Part shown: positions 8,297 through 15,130 of the stretch, piece by piece
Layout: every line of letters begins with the position of its first letter
How positions within the stretch are numbered: the stretch's first letter is position 1
Source of the DNA: RQOF01 sp964461135
GTDB lineage: Bacteria; Calditrichota; Calditrichia; RBG-13-44-9
Direction of reading: 5' to 3'
Length of the DNA: 56,796 nucleotides
Assembly (NCBI GenBank): GCA_964461135.1
Contig: CAYWTB010000021.1
Span: 1 to 56,796, forward strand
Notes under the pieces: model-generated
What the model was told of the DNA's origin: nothing
Database searches by the model: none
Seen by the model: only the letters and a program-made list of their open reading frames with translations
Translations under genes and position numbers: made by a program

Positions 8297-10039
8297 TTAA
8301 AAAATAGATTCCGGTTTAACGTATCTTAAAGGGAGATATTTGGGCTGCCACATGGCATTTCTAATCATCGTCAATAACTTCTCATCAGGGGCAATGACAC
8401 CTAATCCGCTGTCCCGTGCCTCTTTTGCGACTGCAAGAGCTATTTGAGCCGATACCTCCCGAATATCCTCAATGGAAGGAAGTAACTGCCCGGATTTTAG
8501 TTCTTTTTCCGTAACCAAATCACTGACTGCTTTTGATGCCGCCATAAACATTTCGTCCGTAATTTTAGGTGTTCCCGATACTAGGGCACCCAGCCCAACG
8601 CCGGGGAAAACATATAAATTATTACATTGGGGAATCACGCGTTCCTTTCCATTAACCATCACCGGCTTAAAAGGACTTCCTGTAGCAACCAGGCTATTTC
8701 CTTTGGTTACTTTATAAATATTTTCCGGGGTTGCCTCCGCTTTAGCGGTTGGATTGGAAATTGGCATGATCAACGGCAGATCACCATTTTTTACCATTTG
8801 AGCAATAATTTCATCCGTAAAAGAACCACTCTGTGCGGTTACACCCACCAGTACAGTGGCCTTGGCATTACGAATTGTATCTAAAAGACCTATTTTATTC
8901 GGATTAGATAATTTCCAATTAGCAACCATCGCCCGATCTTTCACTATAGGTTTTTGTTCTTCGGTAACCGGCATGCCTTCAACCAAAAGACCATCCTTAT
9001 CGATACCAAAAATCCGGTTTCTTGCCTCTTTTTCGCTCAAGCCCTCCACTTTCAGGCCGGTAATAATTGTCCGGGCAATTCCAATACCCGCCTGTCCCTG
9101 GCCAAAGATCACAAAGTGCTGATCACTTAATTTTTGTTTTTTGACCTTCATGGCCGAAAGGAAAACCGCCATGGCAACGGATCCCGTACCCTGGATATCA
9201 TCGTTAAAGGAAAGAACTCTTTCGCGAAAGCGCTCCAACAATCGGAAGGCATTGTTTTTTCCGATATCTTCCCATTGCAATAAAGCATTGGGAAACCGGC
9301 GGCGAACCGCATTAACAAATTTCTCAATAACCGCATCATAGGCATCTCCGGTAAGCCTTTTTTTGCGAATACCGATGTACAGTGGATCTTCTAACAATTG
9401 CTCGTTATTTGTTCCCACATCAATTAAAATGGGCAGGCAATATGCGGGATGGATTCCGCTCGCCGCCACATAAAGGCTGATCTTGCCTATGGGAATTCCC
9501 ATCCCCCCGGCACCTTGATCGCCTAACCCAAGAATTCTCTCACCATCGGATGCTACAATCAGTGAGATATTAGAAAACGATACATTTGATAGTACTTTAT
9601 CTATGTTGTGGATATTTTCCGCGGTTACATAAAGTCCCCGTCGCCGCCTGAATAGATGACTAAACCCCTGACAGGCCTGCCCGACGGTCGGGGTATAAAT
9701 GATGGGTAACATTTCGGTAAGATGACTTAAAACCAGAGCGTAGTGCAATGTCTCATTTCGATCTTGCAAAGAAAGCATGTAGATATATTTTTCCAGATCA
9801 TTGGGCTTGGCACAGAAACTTTCATAGGTTTTCTTTTTTTGCAGGTCTATATCAGAAATTGCTTCCGGAAAAAGACCTTCCAGATTAAATTCGTACCGCT
9901 CTTGCTGGCTAAAAGCAGTACCCTTATTATACATGGGATGGTCTGTTAAAAATAATCCTTTAAAAGGTACTTCAATATATTCTTCACCAGTAAAGGGATC
10001 TGTTCTTTTTGAATAGGTTAACATTGTTTTATGCTCCAA
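8297..10039 (-). CDS. maeA: NAD-dependent malic enzyme
   Basis: A 580-residue cytoplasmic enzyme that oxidatively decarboxylates malate to pyruvate with NAD+ and a divalent metal. The length and sequence fit the large (SfcA/MaeA, eukaryote-like) class rather than the short or MaeB types: YTPTVGQACQ near residue 115, ASDGERILGLGDQGAGGMGIP (about 164-185), FNDDIQGTG with metal-binding Asp, and GQGQAGIGIA in the NAD fold. The gene stands alone between the arsR-arsM operon and a broken TauE gene, with about 255 bp of AT-rich DNA upstream. There is no obvious functional link to arsenic. Confidence 0.93.
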   Translation of the reverse strand: MEHKTMLTYSKRTDPFTGEEYIEVPFKGLFLTDHPMYNKGTAFSQQERYEFNLEGLFPEAISDIDLQKKKTYESFCAKPNDLEKYIYMLSLQDRNETLHYALVLSHLTEMLPIIYTPTVGQACQGFSHLFRRRRGLYVTAENIHNIDKVLSNVSFSNISLIVASDGERILGLGDQGAGGMGIPIGKISLYVAASGIHPAYCLPILIDVGTNNEQLLEDPLYIGIRKKRLTGDAYDAVIEKFVNAVRRRFPNALLQWEDIGKNNAFRLLERFRERVLSFNDDIQGTGSVAMAVFLSAMKVKKQKLSDQHFVIFGQGQAGIGIARTIITGLKVEGLSEKEARNRIFGIDKDGLLVEGMPVTEEQKPIVKDRAMVANWKLSNPNKIGLLDTIRNAKATVLVGVTAQSGSFTDEIIAQMVKNGDLPLIMPISNPTAKAEATPENIYKVTKGNSLVATGSPFKPVMVNGKERVIPQCNNLYVFPGVGLGALVSGTPKITDEMFMAASKAVSDLVTEKELKSGQLLPSIEDIREVSAQIALAVAKEARDSGLGVIAPDEKLLTMIRNAMWQPKYLPLRYVKPESIF

Positions 10040-10394
10040 TTTATTTTAATACGTAATTTAAAAGTTTATATTCGAGTTCGCTTGACCCGAAAATTCAAAG
10101 AAACCGGAATTGCTATTTTTCTAATCACTCGATACTCTGCTATTCTTTATCTAAAATCGGTTAAATATAATTAATTCTTAAATCAAGAACTTATGAAAAT
10201 AATAAAAATTCAAAAATTCACAAACTGTCGGATTTTTAAAAATCGATCTTATGATAAAAAGTCTATTTACCGAACTTTAAATCAATCAGGGAAGTTATCT
10301 TCACTTTTAACAGTGAGCCTAAAAAATATGGCGACAATCTCTATCAGGAATTGCGTGCAAGAAATGAAATTGTAGCCGGGCACAAAGCGATCAG
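10040..10394. other. Intergenic DNA with a coding-like remnant (10258-10395, plus)
   Basis: No complete gene. On the plus strand the frame from 10258 after a TAA reads KVYLPNFKSIREVIFTF, then EPKKYGDNLYQELRARNEIV, with the amino-acid balance of a real soluble protein and no start codon. It runs into the antisense of the TauE remnant at about 10395. I do not recognise the family. It is probably a fragment joined to the TauE pseudogene by rearrangement. Confidence 0.35.
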
Positions 10395-10762
10395 CTATAA
10401 TGCTTTGATAAACATCCAAACATCGATTATTAAAAAGACTACCGCGATCATCCGCTTCACCTTTTTCTCCGGAAGTTTTATGGAGATGTGCGATCCAATC
10501 TGACCGCCAATTAGGACAATTGCTTCGATTCCCAGACTGAGCAGCCAGTCGATCTGTCCGGTAAACAGATGTCCGGTAAAACCCAGCAGGCCGGTCAGCC
10601 CCACCATCAGGGGAAAAGTGGTTACCGCTACCTTTGCTGGCACGGAGAATCGGAGGATCATGATCAGCACTTTCAGCAGCCGCCGGCAACACCCAGCGCA
10701 CCGGAAAAGTAGTCGATGGCGAAGGTGATGGGGATAATCGCCGGCACGTAGATGCTATACCG
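10395..10762 (-). pseudogene. Broken TauE/SafE-family permease gene (C-terminal half)
   Basis: Two minus-strand frames together encode the second half of a TauE/SafE (sulfite/organosulfonate exporter family) protein. The first part is PAIIPITFAIDYFSGALGVA; the second, LLKVLIMILRFSVPAKVAVT, continues into LSLGIEAIVLIGGQIGSHIS. They are joined by a one-base frameshift in the glycine-rich loop near 10678-10686. The N-terminal half is absent; the frame is closed by TAG just upstream. A second frame that looks open here (10282-10701) is a shadow. It is probably a relic of the metal/arsenic island. Confidence 0.75.
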
Positions 10763-10906
10763 CTATTCTGTTTATCCTCGCCAGTTTGTAACTTTTAAGA
10801 CCGCCAGGCATTCCCGATTTAGCAAACCGTACTATTTCCTGTTTTTTTCCGGGAGATTTCCGGATCTACTTTCGTTAAATGTCATATTTGTAACCAAGGT
10901 GTTCTA

Positions 10907-11572
10907 ATGCAACAGGCTAACGGGTTTCAGAGAGAATTTCATTCTGCACAGACCCAAAAGGACTATTCCAAAATTGCCTGGCTATATAATTTCTGGGGAT
11001 GGCTCACCGAATCGAATGCCAACCGGAAAGTGCTGGAACTGGCTGCCATAAAGGACGGCGAATGCATCCTGGAGGTTGCGGTGGGGACCGGAAAACTGTT
11101 TGAACAAATCGCAAAAAGCAATCCCAAGGGATTTACCGCCGGTATTGATCTCACTCCTGCTATGCTGAATAAAGCACTGCGAAGGTTTAAACAACAGGCA
11201 GAACAGCCCTTTTCACTGGAAATTGCCGATACTTATCAACTTCCCTATTCGTCTGAATCTTTTGATATCCTAATAAACAATTTTATGCTGGATCTGCTTC
11301 CCGGGAACGATTATTCTCATATCCTTGGCGAATTCAATCGTGTCTTGAAACCCGGCGGGCATCTGCTTATTTCCACCATGGCATTCGGCCATCGCTGGTA
11401 TCACCGTTTCTGGACCTGGTTGGCGGCTGCCTTCCCGGATTTACTGACAAATTGCCGGCCGGTTCAGATCGGGGAAAACCTGAAGCAGGCCGGATTTAAA
11501 ATTATACAATCTTTTTTTATCAGCCAGAACACTTTCCCCAGCATCGTGTGGAGTTCCCGGAAAAATTCATGA
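10907..11572 (+). CDS. Class I SAM-dependent methyltransferase (UbiE/Coq5-like)
   Basis: A 221-residue Rossmann-fold methyltransferase. Motif I is ILEVAVGTGKLFE (about residues 56-68), an acidic residue ends beta-2 (GIDLTPAML), and FDILINNFMLDLL plus VLKPGGHLLIST give motifs II-III. The fold matches UbiE/MenG-type enzymes, but the substrate cannot be read. It overlaps the next gene by ATGA, so the two are translated together. Because that partner is a thioredoxin-like protein frequent in metal and arsenic loci, a role in metal(loid) methylation is possible but is inference. It lacks the three-Cys pattern of ArsM. Confidence 0.8.
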   Translation: MQQANGFQREFHSAQTQKDYSKIAWLYNFWGWLTESNANRKVLELAAIKDGECILEVAVGTGKLFEQIAKSNPKGFTAGIDLTPAMLNKALRRFKQQAEQPFSLEIADTYQLPYSSESFDILINNFMLDLLPGNDYSHILGEFNRVLKPGGHLLISTMAFGHRWYHRFWTWLAAAFPDLLTNCRPVQIGENLKQAGFKIIQSFFISQNTFPSIVWSSRKNS

Positions 11573-11892
11573 GACCAACAATGAAAATAGAGTTCTTTTA
11601 TTTTGAAGACTGTCCTTCATATAAAGAAGCGTTACAAAATATGAAAGAGGTATTGGCCGAAGAAAAATCCGATAGTGACCTGGCGATAATTCGGGTTGAT
11701 TCTCCGGAGAAAGCAAATGAAATCAATTTTCAGGGGTCGCCCTCCATAAAAATCAATGGCAAAGATTGGGAAGGCAGAAATGATATCCCTGGCCTGCGAT
11801 GCCGGTTATATATGATTAACGGCAAACTTACCGGTGTTCCTACCAGGGAATTTATCCGGGAGAAATTATCTTTTTTGAAACAGGAAGATTAA
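11569..11892 (+). CDS. DF-family thioredoxin-like (seleno)protein homologue, Cys form
   Basis: A 107-residue small thioredoxin-fold protein. The start is the ATG at 11569, sharing ATGA with the stop of the methyltransferase; MKIEFF at 11581 is an alternative. The pattern KIEFFYFEDCPSYKEA, then QGSPSIKINGKDWE, GLRCRLY and GVPTREFIRE is that of the DF-family proteins, some of which carry selenocysteine in place of the Cys of DCPSY. Here that codon is TGT. Function is unknown; homologues occur in mercury and arsenic gene clusters. Ends convergently with the TPR gene. Confidence 0.7.
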   Translation: MRPTMKIEFFYFEDCPSYKEALQNMKEVLAEEKSDSDLAIIRVDSPEKANEINFQGSPSIKINGKDWEGRNDIPGLRCRLYMINGKLTGVPTREFIREKLSFLKQED

Positions 11893-11953
11893 ATATTTCA
11901 AAGTTGGAGACGTTTAGATGATATGACTAAAGCCAAGCATGGAAAGTTCAGTT

Positions 11954-12361
11954 CTATCCGGAATGCTTGTTATTCATATCAAAGATGGTAGGTTCCCGGA
12001 ATTTGGTCTGGCATTTCTTCCACCGTCTCATATTTCCCAGGGATTTCCATATATCAGCTGCAAATTTGAATTCTCCCAGGGTTTCATAAATCAGCGCAAC
12101 TCTTTTATCCCGCCGTCCGGCTTTATTGTACATTTTGAGAGCCATCCTTAAATTTCCCTCCTGGAAATATGAATTACCGGATTTTTCATAATCTTCAACT
12201 TTTTCATACAACCGGGCGGATTTCTGGTATTGCCCGGCCTGAGCATAATAGTGAGCTGCTTTGGCCGTTTCCCCGAAGTCTTCAAATATCTTTGCCGTTT
12301 TTAGTAAAGTGTTTTTTGTTTTCAAGGTAGATTCCATTTTACTCTTATTCCTTAAAGCCAT
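11954..12361 (-). CDS. Small TPR-like repeat protein
   Basis: A 135-residue, highly charged protein of helical hairpins with repeats spaced about 20 residues: FGETAKAAHYYAQAGQYQKS, then YEKVEDYEKSGNSYFQEGN, LRMALKMYNKAGRRDKR and LGEFKFAADIWKSLGN. This is a short TPR/Sel1-like solenoid, probably for protein binding. The start may be ATG 12361 or ATG 12337, the latter preceded by AAGGAATAAGAG. It is downstream of acr3 on the same strand but separated by 290 bp with a hairpin, so it may be a separate unit. Link to arsenic is unclear. Confidence 0.65.
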   Translation of the reverse strand: MALRNKSKMESTLKTKNTLLKTAKIFEDFGETAKAAHYYAQAGQYQKSARLYEKVEDYEKSGNSYFQEGNLRMALKMYNKAGRRDKRVALIYETLGEFKFAADIWKSLGNMRRWKKCQTKFREPTIFDMNNKHSG

Positions 12362-12479
12362 TATCTTTCTTTCTACAATTTAAATAACAACGATATTTTT
12401 TGCAAGATAAACCGATATACTTGCAGCAGGGATTACTATTTTAAAAAATAGAAACGGTGAATTTATTGCGGGTGGTAGG

Positions 12480-12527
12480 ACAGAAAGGTGTGATTGATTT
12501 CAAATTATCGGCCAACACCTTTTCTGT
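12480..12527 (-). terminator. Hairpin downstream of acr3 (possible terminator)
   Basis: ACAGAAAGGTGT (12480-12491) pairs with ACACCTTTTCTGT (12515-12527), leaving one bulged base and a 23-nt loop. It lies 125 bp after the acr3 stop codon and before the TPR gene. On the plus strand it is followed by TATTTTAATTT. It could end either transcript or be another palindromic repeat. Confidence 0.4.
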
Positions 12528-12651
12528 TATTTTAATTTGATTTCCGATTTATTCCCGGGGATTTCACTATGAGAATTAACTCTTCCTAAAACTTTTGCGG
12601 ATATTCTGTCCATCGGAATCCGACCATCATTCTGATGGGATCCTTAATATT

Positions 12652-13707
12652 TTAAGCGTCAGTTGCTACGAAATATTTTCTTTTAAAGAACAATGCCACA
12701 TTTACCAGACTGATCAAAGCCGGCACCTCTACCAGCGGACCGATAACCGCGGCAAATGCTTCACCGGAATTTATCCCGAACACTGCGACAGCCACGGCAA
12801 TGGCCAGTTCAAAATTATTGCTGGCTGCCGTAAAGGAAAGCGTGGCGGATTTGGAATAATCTGCACCTACTTTTTTACCCATATAAAACGATACCAGAAA
12901 CATCAGCACAAAATAAATGAGCAGGGGAATGGCGATTCGGACGACATCCAGAGGCAATTGAACAATGAATTCGCCTTTCAGTGAAAACATGACAATGATC
13001 GTAAACAGGAGGGCAATAAGGGTGATGGGACTGATCCTGGGAATAAATTTCTTATGATACCAATCCTTGTTTTTAAGCCTGATGAGGGTAAAGCGGGTGA
13101 TGATACCGGCGATAAAGGGAATCCCCAGATAGATGAACACACTTTTGGCAATCTGCCCGATGGTGACTTCAACCAGGGTACCCTTAATTCCAAAAATCGG
13201 GGGTAAAATGGTGATAAAAATGTAGGCATAAACAGAATAGAAGAAAACCTGAAAAATGGAATTGAAGGCCACCAGCCCGGCGGCATATTCAGTATCTCCT
13301 TTAGCAAGTTCATTCCAGACAATGACCATAGCAATGCAGCGGGCTAGGCCAATCATAATTAATCCGTACATATATTCCGGATATCCTCGCAGAAAAACGA
13401 TGGCCAGAAAGAACATCAGGATGGGACCAACAATCCAATTTTGTATCAGCGATAGAATAAGGATCTTCCAGTTCCGGAAGACCTCCCCCAGCTCTTCATA
13501 CTTCACCTTAGCCAGGGGCGGATACATCATCAGAATTAAACCGATGGCAATTGGGATATTAGTGGTGCCCACCTGAAAATGATTCCAGAAGTCAACTATC
13601 CCGGGAAAGAAGTAACCGGACAACACCCCGGCAAACATGGCCAGAAAAATCCACAGGGTTAAAAAGCGGTCCAGAAAAGACAATTTACCAGAAACTTTTT
13701 CCATCAT
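12652..13707 (-). CDS. acr3: Arsenite efflux transporter, ACR3 family
   Basis: A 351-residue inner-membrane protein with ten predicted helices that expels As(III). Family landmarks are LIQNWIVGPILMF, GLARCIAMVIVWNELAKGD with the essential Cys (C124), FNSIFQVFFYSVYAY, TAASNNFELAIAVAV and GPLVEVPALI with the conserved Glu. GAGGAAA precedes the tandem ATGATG start. It is the last resistance gene of the minus-strand ars operon (arsR, permease, GxxExxY, arsC, thioredoxin, acr3), providing export of the arsenite made by ArsC. The gap to the preceding thioredoxin gene is filled by the 109-bp repeat element. Confidence 0.94.
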   Translation of the reverse strand: MMEKVSGKLSFLDRFLTLWIFLAMFAGVLSGYFFPGIVDFWNHFQVGTTNIPIAIGLILMMYPPLAKVKYEELGEVFRNWKILILSLIQNWIVGPILMFFLAIVFLRGYPEYMYGLIMIGLARCIAMVIVWNELAKGDTEYAAGLVAFNSIFQVFFYSVYAYIFITILPPIFGIKGTLVEVTIGQIAKSVFIYLGIPFIAGIITRFTLIRLKNKDWYHKKFIPRISPITLIALLFTIIVMFSLKGEFIVQLPLDVVRIAIPLLIYFVLMFLVSFYMGKKVGADYSKSATLSFTAASNNFELAIAVAVAVFGINSGEAFAAVIGPLVEVPALISLVNVALFFKRKYFVATDA

Positions 13708-13747
13708 TTTCCTCGGGTTGATATTTATGTTTGATTTTTAAATCATA

Positions 13748-13856
13748 ACACGGAGATGCACTGAGTATCCACGATGTTCCACAGAATGATTTTATAAATC
13801 GTTTAGCAAGTTCTCTTCTTTGTGGTTCTCAATGTATCCTCCCTGACTCTCCGTGT
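13748..13856. repeat. 109-bp palindromic-end element, copy A
   Basis: Bounded by ACACGGAG (13748-13755) and CTCCGTGT (13849-13856). It matches 48856-48964 in inverted orientation; about 40 bp from AATGTATCC to the right-hand flank (to about 13871) are identical and the rest is clearly related. It fills the junction between the thioredoxin gene and acr3. Confidence 0.85.
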
Positions 13857-13874
13857 AATCAGAAAATTTACAGG

Positions 13875-14120
13875 TTACTGTGCCGCATCTGCCATCCACT
13901 GCATCAGTGTGGATTTTGTGGGAATTTTTCCGCTGCTTTTTACCTGATCATTGATAATCAGGCCGGGCGTCATAAAAATACCCAGCTCAGCGAATTTTTT
14001 AAAATCGGTTACTTTTTCAACCGTTGCTTCAGCCCCGCTTTCGGCCACTACTTCTTTACAGAGTTGCTCCAGTTTCTGGCAATTGGCGCAACCGGATCCA
14101 ACAACCTTAATGTTTACCAT
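13875..14120 (-). CDS. Small CxxC thioredoxin (redox-active disulfide protein 2 type)
   Basis: An 81-residue thioredoxin-fold protein of the TM0996/MTH895 type. VVGSGCANCQKLE places the redox pair at C11 and C14, and the cis-Pro loop is IFMTPGLIIND. AAGGAGAACGAG lies just before the chosen ATG at 14120; the longer open frame to 14174 crosses an inverted repeat and is rejected. Such proteins often sit beside ArsP-type permeases and arsenate reductases, where they could reduce ArsC or deliver As(III). It lies in the ars operon between arsC and acr3. Confidence 0.85.
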   Translation of the reverse strand: MVNIKVVGSGCANCQKLEQLCKEVVAESGAEATVEKVTDFKKFAELGIFMTPGLIINDQVKSSGKIPTKSTLMQWMADAAQ

Positions 14121-14146
14121 TCTCGTTCTCCTTTTTTTACATTTTT

Positions 14147-14228
14147 TGACGGGATGAACAGGATTATGTGCCAATTACTTAAAGATGCTTTTATGCAACA
14201 CCTCATTATTATCCAGTCAATCCTGTCT
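14147..14228. repeat. Empty inverted-repeat unit of the GACAGGAT family
   Basis: Left arm GACGGGATGAACAGGATT (14148-14165) and right arm ATCCAGTCAATCCTGTC (14211-14227) are near reverse complements around a 45-nt centre without a gene. The arms match those around the GxxExxY gene at 14656-15130 and the pair at 51459-51756. The right arm overlaps the end of arsC and contributes its TGA stop codon. Confidence 0.8.
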
Positions 14229-14639
14229 GATTTTTTCTTTATAGAACTCTAGAAAATCGTGTTTAATTTCATCCCTTACTTTCCGGAATACTGCCAGAAC
14301 CTGCACTTCCGTACCAGACGCTTCCGCCGGGTCTTCGAAACCAATATGTAATCGTGTTTTCACCTTCCCCTTAAAAACCGGACAGGTTTCCTTTGCGTTA
14401 TCACAGACGGTAATAACATAATCAAAGTATGCATTCAAAAATTGTGAGACATCTTTGGGATATCTGTTGCTAATATCGACTCCTGATTCTTTCATCACCT
14501 GGATTGCCATGGGGTGCACCCTGCTGGAAGGATTTGTTCCGGCAGAAAAGACTTCCAGTTCCGGGTCAAAAGATTTCAGAAATCCCTCTGCCATCTGGCT
14601 GCGGCAGGAATTCCCGGTACATAGAATCAATACTTTCAT
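14217..14639 (-). CDS. arsC: Arsenate reductase, thioredoxin-coupled LMW-phosphatase type
   Basis: A 140-residue cytoplasmic enzyme that reduces As(V) to As(III). The phosphatase-like loop CTGNSCRS (C7-S14) holds the nucleophile C7 and R13, and the redox pair C79/C86 is in TVCDNAKETCP, as in the Staphylococcus pI258/Bacillus class that uses thioredoxin. The catalytic Asp region is FEDPAEASG. The product would be exported by Acr3 or the permease of the same operon. Its final codons (IRQD-stop) fall in the right arm of an inverted repeat, which supplies the TGA. The start ATG is 17 bp from another repeat arm. Confidence 0.95.
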   Translation of the reverse strand: MKVLILCTGNSCRSQMAEGFLKSFDPELEVFSAGTNPSSRVHPMAIQVMKESGVDISNRYPKDVSQFLNAYFDYVITVCDNAKETCPVFKGKVKTRLHIGFEDPAEASGTEVQVLAVFRKVRDEIKHDFLEFYKEKIRQD

Positions 14640-14655
14640 TTTTCATTTCTCTTTT

Positions 14656-15130
14656 TGACAGGATGAACAGGATTAACAAATATTTAATTAAAATTAAAGA
14701 ATTTAGTGTTTTGCAAGTTTTCTGACTTTTCTTTTTACTTCAACTTTTTCCTCTCCGAAATTTATCAACAGTCCAATATCCATGTGTGTCGCAGATAAAT
14801 AGTTGACAAGCTGAACTTCGTGTGCTTTATTAAGTTTTGTAACTGATTTTAATTCCAATAATACTGTGTTATTAACTATGATATCAGCAACAAAATCACC
14901 TACAATTACATCATCATAATATACTTTAATTGGCTCTTGCGCTTTCGCCTTAAGTCCTTCTTTTTGTAATTCAATCAATAGGCTTCTTTCGTATACCGAT
15001 TCTAAAAAACCAAAACCCAGATTGTTATATACTTTATAAGCACAACCAATTATTTTTTCGGTTAGTTCAGAATGTTCCATTCTTTTTTCCTGGTTTTTAT
15101 GATTAATTGTAAATCCTGTTAATCCTGTCT
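14656..15130. mobile_element. Inverted-repeat-bounded cassette carrying a GxxExxY gene
   Basis: Left arm TGACAGGATGAACAGGATT (14656-14674) and right arm AATCCTGTTAATCCTGTC (15112-15129) are reverse complements with one mismatch over 18 bp. They enclose just one gene (14703-15080). The cassette is placed exactly between the end of the permease gene and the start of arsC. The permease stop codon TAG overlaps the right arm. No transposase is present, so it would be non-autonomous unless the GxxExxY protein itself acts. No target-site duplication is obvious. Confidence 0.65.
14703..15080 (-). CDS. GxxExxY family protein, PD-(D/E)XK nuclease-like
   Basis: A 125-residue protein of the GxxExxY family, named for the motif seen here as G24-FL-E27-SV-Y30. 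D66 followed by E76-L-K78 (VADIIVNNTVLLELKSV) is a PD-(D/E)XK nuclease-type active-site pattern. Members are often multicopy in environmental genomes; the biochemical role is unknown. AGGA precedes the ATG. It is oriented with the ars operon and interrupts the permease-arsC junction, but inverted repeats of the GACAGGAT family bracket it on both sides, so it is better seen as a passenger or driver of a small cassette than as an arsenic gene. Confidence 0.85.
   Translation of the reverse strand: MEHSELTEKIIGCAYKVYNNLGFGFLESVYERSLLIELQKEGLKAKAQEPIKVYYDDVIVGDFVADIIVNNTVLLELKSVTKLNKAHEVQLVNYLSATHMDIGLLINFGEEKVEVKRKVRKLAKH

Noticed and set aside
10282..10701. 139-codon minus frame over the TauE remnant
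   Set aside because: It is the wrong phase; the true TauE/SafE residues are in two other phases joined by a frameshift.
11569..11892. Selenocysteine in the DF-family protein
   Set aside because: The codon at the family Sec/Cys position is TGT and the frame has no internal TGA.
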